64,000 bases of DNA, taken from assembly GCF_900090105.1 (NCBI RefSeq), contig NZ_FMDM01000023.1, positions 1-64,000 on the forward strand. The letters are read 5' to 3'. The translations under genes and the position numbers were made by a program. Under the pieces are notes generated by a model. The model was given only the letters and a program-made list of their open reading frames with translations, was not told the origin of the DNA and ran no database searches. Every line of letters starts with the position of its first letter. Position 1 is the first letter of the stretch. This DNA is from Micromonospora humi (GTDB taxonomy: Bacteria > Actinomycetota > Actinomycetes > Mycobacteriales > Micromonosporaceae). Shown piece after piece: positions 10,363-20,542 of this stretch.

Positions 10363-10752
10363 TCAGGCGGTGCGGATGACGGTGCAGATGGCCGGGCCCT
10401 CGTCGGTGGTCCGCAGCAGATAGCGGTAACGCTCGCCGGGCACGGCGTGGCCCCGGCTGTCCAGGAACTCCCACCGCACCGCGACCTCGGTGAGCAGCGC
10501 CGAGACCTGCTGCACGTCCTCGATCTGCGCGTTCGCGGCGATCAGCTCCCGCTCCTGGTAATCCGGTGCGGCGCCGACGAAGCTCAGCGCCACCGCCGCC
10601 GGCGAGGTGAACGAGAAGCTGTAGGTGTCGGCGACCACCAGGCCCGGCAGGGCGTAGCAGGCCGCGATGGCCGCCACGTCGGCGCTGGTCAGCGCCACGC
10701 CGTAGCGGTCGAAGAAGTCGGAGAGCGTGTCGAGGTCGGTGGAAGCCGTCAC
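10363..10752 (-). CDS. SnoaL/NTF2-like protein
   Basis: The 129-residue product looks like a small cone-shaped NTF2/SnoaL-like domain. It has an N-terminal helix (LSDFFDRYGVALTSADVAAIAACY), a strand pair with the VVADTYSFSF edge, a further helix region, and a C-terminal sheet (VAVRWEFLDSRG, GERYRYLLRTTDEGPAICTVIRT). NTF2-like domains bind small molecules or act as isomerases or cyclases; no catalytic His/Asp pair can be assigned here. GTG at 10752 is chosen, with GGATG just upstream. It lies 39 bp downstream of the next gene on the same strand and may be co-transcribed with it. Confidence 0.65.
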   Translation of the reverse strand: MTASTDLDTLSDFFDRYGVALTSADVAAIAACYALPGLVVADTYSFSFTSPAAVALSFVGAAPDYQERELIAANAQIEDVQQVSALLTEVAVRWEFLDSRGHAVPGERYRYLLRTTDEGPAICTVIRTA

Positions 10753-10791
10753 GGGGCATCCTTTACCGGCCCACCACCTCGGCAAACCTGG

Positions 10792-11484
10792 TCAGCGGGG
10801 CGGGATGCGGACCTCGATCTCCGCGCCGAGCTGGGCGCCGCCGGTCAGCGCCAGGTCGTCGCCGCTCCAGAATCGCCCGGGGTCGTACCAGTTGGGTCGC
10901 CGGCCGGCCGGCAGCAGCCCCATCGCCTCGTAGGTCACCGCCACCACCTCGGCGCAGTACGCCGTCTCCAGCGCCCGGTCGCTCATCTGGCTCCCGCCGT
11001 CCCGGCCACGGCCGGCGTCCGGGGTGGGCCCGGCGTCCGAGATGGACCGGCGCCGACGCGGGTGCGGCACCCGGCCGCGCGCCCAGCGCCAGGCGAGCTG
11101 CGCGGTGGACGGGAACGGCGTGCCGTCCAGACGCGCCACGGTACGCAGCACCGCCTCCTCCATGGCGGCGTCGGCGGACGGCTCGAGCTGGCGCAGCCAA
11201 CCACGCTGGCCGTACCGGTTGGCCCACACGCAGACCGCGTCGCGCAGGTCGTGCAACTGCACGCCACGCTGGCGGGTGCCGGTCCACATGTCCGTCAGCG
11301 AGCGACCCAGCTCGGCGTGCCACATCAGCGGCGGCATGTCGTCCAGCACCACCGCCATGCCCACGTGGTTGACCGGACTGTTGGTGGTGAACTGGATGGC
11401 GCGGTCGGGCACGCTGCGCCCGCGGAACACCCACAGGTCGCCGGTGCGGGTCAGCTCCACGGCCTCGTCCAGGCTGATGCTCAT
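10792..11484 (-). CDS. Putative permuted NlpC/P60-like (papain-fold) amidase
   Basis: The product is 230 residues. The N-terminal GDLWVFRGR, then NHVGMAVVLDD, and far downstream AYCAEVVAVTYEAMGLL, is the order His first, Cys last. That order is seen in circularly permuted papain-like enzymes of the NlpC/P60 superfamily (YiiX-like), where GD..F.. precedes the His strand and the catalytic Cys begins a C-terminal helix. A variable Arg-rich insert (RGRVPHPRRRRSISD, about 140-160) separates the halves. There is no signal peptide, so it is probably cytoplasmic or released by other means. The fold is inferred from these motifs only. ATG at 11484 is preceded by a purine-rich region. Confidence 0.5.
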   Translation of the reverse strand: MSISLDEAVELTRTGDLWVFRGRSVPDRAIQFTTNSPVNHVGMAVVLDDMPPLMWHAELGRSLTDMWTGTRQRGVQLHDLRDAVCVWANRYGQRGWLRQLEPSADAAMEEAVLRTVARLDGTPFPSTAQLAWRWARGRVPHPRRRRSISDAGPTPDAGRGRDGGSQMSDRALETAYCAEVVAVTYEAMGLLPAGRRPNWYDPGRFWSGDDLALTGGAQLGAEIEVRIPPR

Positions 11485-11503
11485 GGAGGACTACCCTAAG
11501 CCG

Positions 11504-11671
11504 ATGCGGCAACGGATGCGGTGGTGGAAACTGCTCGGTCTGGCCGGTCTCGCCGGTGTGGCGGCGACGGGCGTGGTCGTGGCGCGGGCGGAACGGCAGC
11601 GCCGGGCGTACACCCCGGAGGAGATCCGGGACCGACTGCGGGAGCGGCACGCCAAGGCATCGTCCTCCTGA
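11504..11671 (+). CDS. Small single-pass membrane protein, unknown function
   Basis: The predicted 55-residue peptide starts at ATG 11504 with GGAGGA 14 nt upstream. It has a basic start (MRQRMRWWK), one transmembrane helix (about 10-28, LLGLAGLAGVAATGVVVARA) and a charged tail (YTPEEIRDRLRERHAKASSS). The tail resembles short actinobacterial membrane proteins of unknown role. It is divergent from the amidase-like gene, and its 5' end overlaps the putative promoter of that gene. Confidence 0.65.
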   Translation: MRQRMRWWKLLGLAGLAGVAATGVVVARAERQRRAYTPEEIRDRLRERHAKASSS

Positions 11672-11724
11672 TCGGCGACTTTCCGGGGCGGCGCACTGCG
11701 GCGAGCTGCCCTATCATCGTCCCG

Positions 11725-12726
11725 ATGGGAAACAGTTTCTGGGAGACACAGTTTGTTCTCGATCCCCCGCCGGTGCCGGTGGAGCGGCACGGCGACGTCG
11801 ACCTGCACCTGCCGCCCGGCGACGGCCAGCACCCGGCGGTCGTGGTGGTGCACGGCGTACCCGGGCCGCCGGAGGCACCCGACGCGCGGGACTGGCCGCT
11901 CTACCGCGGCTACGGCGCCCTGCTCGCCGAACGCGGCGTGGTGGCCGCGATCCCCCGACTCACCGTGACGCACCCCGACGACCTGACCACTGTCGCGGAC
12001 CGCATCGCCGGCACGGCCGACCTGCTCCGCGCCGACCCGCGCGTCGACAGAGACCGACTGGCGCTCTGGTTCTTCTCCGGCGCCGGCCTGCTGCTCGGCG
12101 ACTGGCTGCGCGACCCACCCCGCTGGCTGCGCGGGCTCGCCGCGACCTATCCACTGCTGGCGCCCCTGCCCGAGTGGCCACCTGTCGATCCGCGCTTCCA
12201 CCCGATCGACGCCCTCGGCCCCACCGAAGCGCGAGCCACCAGTCCCCACCCGCTCGACTCCGCCAGCTCCCACCCGCTCGACTCCACGAGCCCTCACCCA
12301 CTCGATTCCGCCAGCTCCCACCCGCTCGGCTCCACGGGTGACCAGCCCGGAGCCGGCCCCGACCCGATCGCTCGGGTCGACGCCGGACCCGGCGGCAGCG
12401 CGGCACCGCGGCCGGTCGACCCGAACCAGCCCCCGGCGGGCCATGGCGGCGGCGGTGTTGGCGAGCAGGGCATCACCCGAGGTGTGCCGGCCGGCGCGGC
12501 CCGGTCGGTGCCGCTCGTGCTGACCAGGGTCGGGCGGGACCGGCCCGCTGTCGCGTCCTCCATCGACACGTTCCTGGCCGCCGCCGCCCGGCACGGCACG
12601 CCCGTCCGGGTCGTCGACGTGCCGCACGGGCAGCACGGGTTCGACGCCCTGGACCACACGGATGAGTCGCGCGCCGCCGTGCGTACCGCCCGCGACGCGC
12701 TGCTCGACCTGCTCACCCACCCCTGA
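11725..12726 (+). CDS. Alpha/beta hydrolase (dienelactone-hydrolase-like) with repeat insert
   Basis: The 333-residue protein has an alpha/beta-hydrolase layout: VVVVHGVPGPPEAP (oxyanion region), LALWFFSGAGLLLGDWL (nucleophile elbow) and HGQHGFDALDH (catalytic His). The elbow is unusual: Ser is flanked as FFSGA and not as the canonical G-x-S-x-G. Residues about 172-203 are four copies of an eight-residue unit, consensus S-S-H-P-L-D-S-A/T, encoded by a 24-bp tandem DNA repeat (about 12240-12336). A Gly/Pro/Ala-rich stretch follows before the fold resumes (SVPLVLTRVGRDRP). The ATG at 11725 matches the start of similarity; longer upstream frames look non-coding. Substrate is unknown. Confidence 0.75.
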   Translation: MGNSFWETQFVLDPPPVPVERHGDVDLHLPPGDGQHPAVVVVHGVPGPPEAPDARDWPLYRGYGALLAERGVVAAIPRLTVTHPDDLTTVADRIAGTADLLRADPRVDRDRLALWFFSGAGLLLGDWLRDPPRWLRGLAATYPLLAPLPEWPPVDPRFHPIDALGPTEARATSPHPLDSASSHPLDSTSPHPLDSASSHPLGSTGDQPGAGPDPIARVDAGPGGSAAPRPVDPNQPPAGHGGGGVGEQGITRGVPAGAARSVPLVLTRVGRDRPAVASSIDTFLAAAARHGTPVRVVDVPHGQHGFDALDHTDESRAAVRTARDALLDLLTHP

Positions 12727-12834
12727 TCCGACTCCGGTCCGCCAAGGGTGGCGGCAGGCGCCCCCTCCGGAAACAGCCGCGCCTGCCGCGACCCGTGGGC
12801 TCGACCGCTGCCACGGATGCCCGCACAGCCGTTG

Positions 12835-12970
12835 AGACACCCATGGCGTTCCCGTGACGCTCACCCCAGCAGGTGGGTGGAACGCCATGGGTGTCTGCGC
12901 GACCCCGAGACACCCATGGCCGTTCCAGTGACGCTCACTCCGGCGGGTGGGTGGAACAACATGGGTGTCT
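12835..12970. repeat. Composite palindromic element, copy 1 (two ~62-bp hairpins)
   Basis: Unit A (12835-12896) has perfect 18-bp arms, AGACACCCATGGCGTTCC and its complement, round a 26-nt loop. Unit B (12908-12970) has the same arms with a few mismatches. The two are 11 bp apart. The same two-unit arrangement with the same 11-bp spacing is found at 61464-61598. No ORF is encoded. Confidence 0.85.
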
Positions 12971-13343
12971 GACGGGTCGGCGGGCACCTGGCGGCATGTT
13001 CGCGGGCGGGTGGGCGGCTGCGGGCTGAGTGTCGTTTTTGTGGGGGTTTGGGGTGGTGGGGGTCACCGGCTCGGCGGAATCGTGGCCGGGAGCCGGGCGT
13101 TATAGCTGGCAGACCGCGCCCACCCCGGCTTCGCCGCCCGGCCACCCCGGCCGGAGCCGACCGGGAATGACCCCGGGCCGCCGGTCGTTACATCCCCGAG
13201 CCGCCGAGCAGGCCACCCCCGGCCGCACCGCGCAGGCTCCTGGCACCCCGAGCAGGCCACCCGCCGCCGGGCCCACCCCCAGACTTCCCCCGCACGCGGC
13301 ACCCCCTTCGCCGCGTGTCCCCCAGCCCAGGGAGGCAACCATC
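12971..13343. other. Intergenic region upstream of the C39 peptidase gene
   Basis: This 373-bp stretch holds no convincing gene. It includes a T/G-rich segment near 13030-13050, a possible -10 element TATAGC at 13101-13106, and a C-rich low-complexity stretch up to the AGGGAGG Shine-Dalgarno at 13329-13335. The upstream open frame through it is Pro/Arg-rich and lacks family similarity. Confidence 0.6.
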
Positions 13344-14000
13344 ATGGCTACCACTCTGCTGCGTAAGACCGTGCTGACCGCTGCCGGTATCGCCGCCACC
13401 GCCGGTGGCATCGCCGGCCCCGCCATCGCCGCCCAGGCCACCCCGGCCGAGCGCGCCGCCCAAGTCGTCGTGGACCGCAAGGGCCACGGCGAGCGGGAGC
13501 TCGACGTGCGCTACGAGGCGCAGCCCAACTTCTACTACTGCGGCCCCGCCGCGGCCCGCAACGCCCTGTCCGTACAGGGCAAGAACATCGACGTGGACAC
13601 CATGGCCAAGGAGATGGGCACCACTGAGGACGGCACCAACAGCATCAACGACATCACCCCGGTGCTGAACAAGGAGACCGGCGCCAAGGACGCCTACCGC
13701 TCGGTCGAGATCCGCAGCCCGAAGGCCGACGACAAGCAGACCGACACGCTGCGCGCCGACATCGTCAAGACCGTCGACAACGGCCGCGCGGTCGTGGCCA
13801 ACATCGCCGGCACCACCACCGACACCGACGGCACCACCCACTCCTTCGAAGGCGGCCACTACATCAGCGTCATCGGCTACCGCGACGACGGCCACACCGT
13901 CACCATCGCCGACAGCGCCAACCCGAACACCGCCTCCTACCGCATCACCGTCGACAACCTCGCCGACTGGATCGCCACCCGCGGCTACAGCACCAGCTGA
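13344..14000 (+). CDS. Secreted C39-like cysteine peptidase
   Basis: The 218-residue protein begins with a typical Sec signal (MATTLLRKTVLTAAGIAATAGG..AAQA, cleavage near residue 30). The mature part has the papain-like C39 layout: catalytic Cys in FYYCGPAAARNAL, His in GGHYISVIGY and an Asp/Asn region in VTIADSANP. C39-like secreted domains are common in actinobacteria. Unlike bacteriocin-transporter C39 domains, there is no ABC transporter attached or adjacent, so it is probably an extracellular peptidase of unknown substrate. ATG 13344 follows GGAGG with 8-nt spacing and starts exactly at the signal peptide. Confidence 0.85.
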   Translation: MATTLLRKTVLTAAGIAATAGGIAGPAIAAQATPAERAAQVVVDRKGHGERELDVRYEAQPNFYYCGPAAARNALSVQGKNIDVDTMAKEMGTTEDGTNSINDITPVLNKETGAKDAYRSVEIRSPKADDKQTDTLRADIVKTVDNGRAVVANIAGTTTDTDGTTHSFEGGHYISVIGYRDDGHTVTIADSANPNTASYRITVDNLADWIATRGYSTS

Positions 14001-14014
14001 CACCCACACCCGAG

Positions 14015-14048
14015 AAGGGCCCGACCCCACCACCGGGGTCGGGCCCTT
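14015..14048. terminator. Bidirectional terminator hairpin
   Basis: A perfect 14-bp stem (14015-14028 with 14035-14048, AAGGGCCCGACCCC and its complement) has a 6-nt loop. It fills the gap between the convergent C39 peptidase and DedA genes. Confidence 0.85.
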
Positions 14049-14049
14049 G

Positions 14050-14703
14050 TCAGCGTTCCGTCGCGCCGACCGGCTCGGCCCGGTCGGGCGCCTCGACCGG
14101 GGCCAGCCGCTTCGCGCGGCGGCGCAGCCACCAGGTGCTGACCAGGCCGGCGAGCACGGCGAGCACCAGCCCGGCCCAGGAGATGTCCTTGAGCCAGTGC
14201 TCGGCGGCGCGCCCGAGGTAGAACAGCAGGTAGGTGGTGCCGAACGCCCAGACCAGACCGCCGGCCGCGTTCGCCACCAGGAACCGGCGGTACGGCACGT
14301 GCAGCGCCCCGGCCAGCGGGCCGGCGAGGATGCGCAGCAGCGCGACGAACCGCCCGAAGAAGACCGCCCACACGCCGTGGCGGGCGAAGCTCTGCTCGGC
14401 GCGGGCCAGATGCGCCGGGCCGAGGTGCTTGGGGAAGCGCCGGCCCAGCCGTTCCAGCAACGGCCGGCCACCACGGCGACCCACCGCGTACCCGATGGAG
14501 TCGCCGACGATCGCGCCGGTCGCGGCGGCGGCGGCCACCCACTCGGGCTGGACCACCCCGGTGGCGGCGAGCAGGGCGGAGCTGACCAGCACGATCTCGC
14601 CGGGCAGCGGGACGCCCATGCTCTCGACGCCGATCACCCCGGCGACGATCAGGTAGATCACGCCCGGGGGTAGCGCGGAGAGCCAGTGCTGCACGTCGAC
14701 CAC
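14050..14703 (-). CDS. DedA family membrane protein
   Basis: The 217-residue product has four to five hydrophobic segments and the DedA/VTT hallmarks: ESMGVPLPGEIVLVSSALLA, a glycine-rich GDSIGYAVGRRGG loop, FFGRFVALLRILAGPLAG (F-x-R-x-x-P/A type motif) and the C-terminal NAAGGLVWAFGTTYLLFYLG. DedA proteins are implicated in lipid scrambling, including undecaprenyl phosphate recycling, and in membrane homeostasis. The GTG at 14703 is used. The upstream VOC gene ends 24 bp away on the same strand, so the two may be co-transcribed. Confidence 0.88.
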   Translation of the reverse strand: MVDVQHWLSALPPGVIYLIVAGVIGVESMGVPLPGEIVLVSSALLAATGVVQPEWVAAAAATGAIVGDSIGYAVGRRGGRPLLERLGRRFPKHLGPAHLARAEQSFARHGVWAVFFGRFVALLRILAGPLAGALHVPYRRFLVANAAGGLVWAFGTTYLLFYLGRAAEHWLKDISWAGLVLAVLAGLVSTWWLRRRAKRLAPVEAPDRAEPVGATER

Positions 14704-14727
14704 GCCCCGACATTACCCGCGCCAGCC

Positions 14728-15084
14728 TCAACGCGCGGGCGCCAGGAACTCCAGCCGGTTGCCGTGCGGGTCGTACGTGTGGAACCGCCGCATGCCGGGA
14801 ATCTCGTCGTCGCCCCAGGTCACCGCGTGTCCGGCGGCGTCGAGGCGGGCGGCGAGGTCGTCCAGGTCGGTGCGGACCAGCGCCGGGTGGGCCTTGCGGG
14901 CCGGGCGGAAGTCGTCCTCGACGCCGAGGTGCAGCTCGGCGTCGTACCCGGTGAACCAGCAACCACCGCGGGCGGCGAGGGCCGGGGGTTTGGGCTTCTC
15001 GGTGAGGCCGAGCAGGCCGACGTAGAAGGAGCGGGAGAGGTCCTCGGAGCCGCGCGGACAGGCCAGCAGGACGTGGTGGATCAT
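14728..15084 (-). CDS. VOC family (glyoxalase/bleomycin-resistance-like) protein
   Basis: The 118-residue protein has the vicinal-oxygen-chelate layout: IHHVLLACPRGSEDLSRSFYVGLLGL at the N-terminus, a middle strand set (GCWFTGYDAELHLGVEDDF), and the C-terminal TYDPHGNRLEFLAP with the usual metal-ligand Glu. Possible ligands are His3 or His4, His in ELHLGVE and the terminal Glu. Function within the superfamily (dioxygenase, resistance, isomerase) cannot be told. The ATG at 15084 has a GAGGAG site upstream; the longer frame to 15186 overlaps the acnA control region and lacks similarity. Confidence 0.85.
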   Translation of the reverse strand: MIHHVLLACPRGSEDLSRSFYVGLLGLTEKPKPPALAARGGCWFTGYDAELHLGVEDDFRPARKAHPALVRTDLDDLAARLDAAGHAVTWGDDEIPGMRRFHTYDPHGNRLEFLAPAR

Positions 15085-15130
15085 GGTGGCACCTCCTCGT
15101 CCCGCAGCGTGGCACGAGGTTGCGCGAATA

Positions 15131-15152
15131 GCAAGACGGACGTACGGTTTTG
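15131..15152 (+). promoter_or_regulatory. Candidate AcnR operator upstream of acnA
   Basis: The 22-bp site GCAAGACGGAC / GTACGGTTTTG matches 18 of 22 positions of the near-palindrome at 36121-36142 in front of the acnR-like gene. It lies 104 bp upstream of the acnA GTG. The left half is the less conserved one. In Corynebacterium, AcnR is a TetR-type repressor of aconitase, which fits this pairing. Confidence 0.65.
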
Positions 15153-15255
15153 TAGAGACCGACGCAGGTAAGTGTCGCCTAAGCACGGCGGCGCACCGGT
15201 CGGTGCGACAAACTGCTCAGGACTACTCACGGTCGCTGGTGTGAAGGAGTACGAC

Positions 15256-18096
<2,841 letters not shown>

Positions 18097-18106
18097 GGTT
18101 TTTGTT

Positions 18107-18154
18107 AGGCGGGGGCCCTTATTAACACACGTGTGTTAATAAGGGCCCCCGCCT
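18107..18154. repeat. GGGGGCCC-type perfect palindrome, copy 2 (acnA terminator)
   Basis: This is a 48-bp uninterrupted palindrome, arms 18107-18130 and 18131-18154 (AGGCGGGGGCCCTTATTAAC...). It starts 10 bp after the acnA stop, behind a T-rich stretch, and should end acnA transcription. Its AGGCGGGG..CCC and TTAAC blocks relate it to the repeats at 10299 and 32925. Confidence 0.8.
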
Positions 18155-18160
18155 TGCATC

Positions 18161-18370
18161 TCAGCGGAGGCGGAGGGCGACGGCGCGCGCCTCGGCGTCG
18201 GTGAGCGGCAGGAACCACAGGAACCGCCGCACGATCTCGACCGGGTCCGGGCCGTCGGGCCGCCCGCGCAGGTCGCGGTTGGCCTGCCGGGTGATCCGGG
18301 AGAACTCGGGGATCAGCGTGGCGCGGCGGGCCGCGTCGGTGGGCGTGGCCCGCAGCGTCGCCGCCGCGAG
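18161..18370 (-). pseudogene. 3' remnant of an unidentified minus-strand gene
   Basis: A minus-strand frame ending in TGA at 18161 encodes a plausible C-terminal tail (IPEFSRITRQANRDL, IVRRFLWFLPLTDAEARAVAL) of about 65 residues. It abuts, head to head, the truncated DUF5753 gene at about 18370; beyond that point the frame is only the antisense of DUF5753. No start is left. The parent family is not recognised. It is best read as one side of an old recombination or deletion junction. Confidence 0.35.
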
Positions 18371-18934
18371 CCGGTCTGGTTCCGCCCGTGGGTCGACATC
18401 GAGCGCGAGGCGGTCGCGCTGCGCACGTTCGAGCTGGCCTGGGTGCCGGGCCTGTTGCAGACCGAGGCGTACGCCCGGGCCACGTTCCTCGGCCAGCCGC
18501 TCACCGACGAGGAGGTCACCGACCTGGTCACCGCCCGGCTGGACCGGCAGGGCATCCTGGACCGCCGCCGCGGGCCGCTGTTCGTCGCGGTGCTCGACGA
18601 GCAGGTGCTGCGCCGCGCCGCCGCCGGCGACCGGGCGCTGATGGCCGCGCAGGTGGCTCACCTCGTGGCCTCCGCCGAGCTGCCGAACGTGCAGCTCCAC
18701 GTCGTCCCCGCCGACACGCCCACCTATCCAGGGCTGGACGGCGCGTTCGTCATCGCCGAGCTGCGCGACGGCACCCGGGGGGGCACATGTGGACAGTCAG
18801 GCGCAGGCGCAGATCATCGAGCAGCCCTCGGAAATTGCTACCTGGAGCGTCGGTGGGAACGCATCCGGGGCGAGGCACTGCCCCGCGCGCGAACCCTGGA
18901 ACTGTTGAGGGAAGTTGCGGCGGCATGGACCTGA
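18366..18934 (+). pseudogene. Decayed DUF5753 (HTH-type) regulator
   Basis: From about 18366 the plus strand encodes the effector domain of a helix-turn-helix/DUF5753 protein (EPVWFRPWVDIEREAVALR, VPGLLQTEAYARATF). The N-terminal HTH domain that normally precedes it, about 100 residues, is absent. Near the 3' end the frame changes twice. After a run of seven G (18777-18783) the family sequence HVDSQAQAQIIEQPSEIAT continues in another frame. At about 18840 a missing base returns to the first frame (LERRWERIRGEALPR..LLREVAAAWT). In the intact frame this stretch reads as nonsense (TCGQSGAGADHRAALGNCY). The stop overlaps the start of the DUF397 gene, as in intact pairs. Confidence 0.75.
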
Positions 18935-19110
18935 GCGGCGCCCGGTGGCACAAGAGCACCCGCAGCGGCGGCAACGGCGGCGACCGCGTCGAGGTCGCCG
19001 GCAACCGGCTCGGCGTGGCCGGCGTCCGCGACTCGAAGGACCCGGCCGGCCCGATGCTGACCTTCACGCCGGCCGCGTGGACCCGGTTCGTGGCGTCGAC
19101 CCGACGCTGA
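18925..19110 (+). CDS. DUF397 domain protein
   Basis: The 61-residue protein is a complete DUF397 domain: W-H-K-S-T-R-S-G near the start, a GGDRVEVAG middle, VAGVRDSKDP, and an F-T-P-A-A-W-T-R-F-V end. DUF397 genes in actinobacteria sit just downstream of HTH/DUF5753 regulators and are proposed partners of them, BldB-like or toxin-antitoxin-like; the biochemical role is unknown. Here the upstream regulator is broken while DUF397 looks intact. The ATG at 18925 overlaps the pseudogene stop by 10 nt, so translation may depend on residual coupling. Confidence 0.85.
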   Translation: MDLSGARWHKSTRSGGNGGDRVEVAGNRLGVAGVRDSKDPAGPMLTFTPAAWTRFVASTRR

Positions 19111-19166
19111 ACCGACGACGGCCGATCGCCCATCCGACATGGCATTTTGTCGACGCACATGATTCG

Positions 19167-19195
19167 TTGACTGCCCTCTTCACCGTCGATACGTT
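19167..19195 (+). promoter_or_regulatory. Predicted vegetative-type promoter of the serine protease gene
   Basis: TTGACT (19167-19172) and TACGTT (19190-19195) are separated by 17 bp in an AT-richer stretch. They lie 70 bp upstream of the protease ATG, which is itself preceded by GGGAAGGA. The match suits a HrdB-type sigma factor; it is not experimentally supported here. Confidence 0.45.
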
Positions 19196-19264
19196 TCCGA
19201 TATCGCGACGAGCAACGGGGCGCTCCAGTTTTCGATCCGGAAATCGAACGCTGGGAAGGAATTC

Positions 19265-20230
19265 ATGAAAACGTCGATGAGACTTCTGGCTCTGCCGGCC
19301 CTGATCCTGCCGGTGATTCTCGCCGGCACTCCGGCGCAGGCCACAGACGGCACCACCACCGGCACGGCCGCACCGACCACGGTCACCTCGATCGAACGTC
19401 AAGCGGGGTCGTCCTCGCAGGCCAAGGCCTACTGGACGGCCGCCCGGATGGCGGCGGCGACGCCGGCCGACGAGGTGGAGAAGTCCGCCGGCCCGGTCAC
19501 CCAGACGCCGGCGCCGGAGCGGGTGCGGCGCTTCGCGGAGGCGGTGGCGCCGAAGGACGGCAGCGGTTTCGGTGCGCAACTGAACGAGTCGATCACGGTG
19601 GGGAAGATCTTCTACACCAGTTCCACCGACGGCCTCGGTCACTACTGCTCCGCGAGCGTGGTGAACAGCCCGGCGCGCAACATGGTCTTCACGGCCGCGC
19701 ACTGCGTGCACGACGGGCCGGGCCGGACGTGGCACACCGCGAACTGGATGTTCGTCCCGTCGTACCGCAACGGCGCCCAGCCGTACGGCACCTGGGACTG
19801 GTCCACGCTCGCGGTCCCGACCGGCTGGATCAACACCCGCGAGCGGCAGTACGACGTCGCTGTCGCGCTGGTCTACGGAAGCCGGTCGGTCGTGGACGCG
19901 GTGGGTGCCAACGGGCTGCTCACCGGCGGTGGCCGCGCGTACCACTACGACATCTTCGGCTACCCGAGCAACAAGGACAGCGGCGAGGTCCAGTGGGTCT
20001 GCTCGGGCACGTCGCGGGACGCGGGCAGCAACCGGATCGAGATGGACTGCGGCTTCGGCGGCGGGTCGAGCGGTGGTCCGTGGTATTACAGCTACGACAA
20101 CACCAACAGGCGTGGTGACGTGCACGGGGTGATGAGCTACTCCAGCGGCTCGAACACGAACGGGTCTCCGTACTTCTCCGCCGCGGTGGTGGGGACGCTC
20201 TACAACACGTACGCGAACCAGACCTGGTGA
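19265..20230 (+). CDS. Secreted trypsin-like (S1/V8-type) serine protease
   Basis: The 321-residue preproprotein has a signal peptide (MKTSMRLLALPALILPVILAGTPAQA), a propeptide of about 80 residues and a chymotrypsin-fold domain. The triad is His147 (FTAAHCVHD), Asp198 (RQYDVAVAL) and Ser269 (GGGSSGGPW). Two cysteine pairs are likely (C128/C147 region; C246/C262). The Gly-specific loop and the bacterial VFTAAHCV form resemble glutamyl-endopeptidase/V8-like secreted proteases of actinobacteria. The prodomain carries AYWTAARMAAA (55-65), a motif that recurs in the next gene. ATG 19265 follows GGGAAGGA. Substrate specificity is not predictable. Confidence 0.88.
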   Translation: MKTSMRLLALPALILPVILAGTPAQATDGTTTGTAAPTTVTSIERQAGSSSQAKAYWTAARMAAATPADEVEKSAGPVTQTPAPERVRRFAEAVAPKDGSGFGAQLNESITVGKIFYTSSTDGLGHYCSASVVNSPARNMVFTAAHCVHDGPGRTWHTANWMFVPSYRNGAQPYGTWDWSTLAVPTGWINTRERQYDVAVALVYGSRSVVDAVGANGLLTGGGRAYHYDIFGYPSNKDSGEVQWVCSGTSRDAGSNRIEMDCGFGGGSSGGPWYYSYDNTNRRGDVHGVMSYSSGSNTNGSPYFSAAVVGTLYNTYANQTW

Positions 20231-20305
20231 ACGACGGTCTGCCTGGTGTGCCCGTCGGCGCACCAGGCGGACCGGCACGCTACCCACCCGCTTCCGGGAG
20301 GCGAC

Positions 20306-20518
20306 ATGTCACACCCCGTACTGCTCGGCGCGGCGGCCGGCGCTGCGGTGCTGGCCGTGGCCGCGGCCGCGGCCGTCGTGATCATCGCGACGCGCGACAC
20401 CGAATCGGCGCGTTCCGTGCCCGGCCCGGTGGTCGCGACGCACAATCCGAGCCCCGGCGCCACCGACCCGTCCGCCTACTGGACGAGGGAACGAATGCGG
20501 GACGCGATCGGCGACTGA
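20306..20518 (+). CDS. Small membrane protein with protease-prodomain motif
   Basis: The 70-residue protein has one transmembrane or signal helix (about 6-28, Ala/Val-rich) and a short outside segment that ends AYWTRERMRDAIGD. The AYWT..RM..A motif is the same as in the prodomain of the protease just upstream (AYWTAARMAAA). The protein stops 3 residues after the motif, so it looks like an N-terminal piece of such a protease, or a stand-alone prodomain or inhibitor. ATG 20306 has GGGAGG 5 nt upstream. It lies 75 bp after the protease gene and could be co-transcribed. Confidence 0.6.
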   Translation: MSHPVLLGAAAGAAVLAVAAAAAVVIIATRDTESARSVPGPVVATHNPSPGATDPSAYWTRERMRDAIGD

Positions 20519-20542
20519 CCGGCCGTCGCGCCGGCGGGAGAG

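Noticed and set aside
12235-12345. Short regularly repeated units, considered as CRISPR
   Set aside because: Units are contiguous without spacers and lie in frame in a coding region. The 20-bp array at 61691 also lacks spacers.
13029-13343. 105-residue N-terminal extension of the C39 peptidase frame
   Set aside because: A Sec signal peptide begins exactly at ATG 13344 with a good ribosome site; the extension is Pro/Arg-rich with no similarity.
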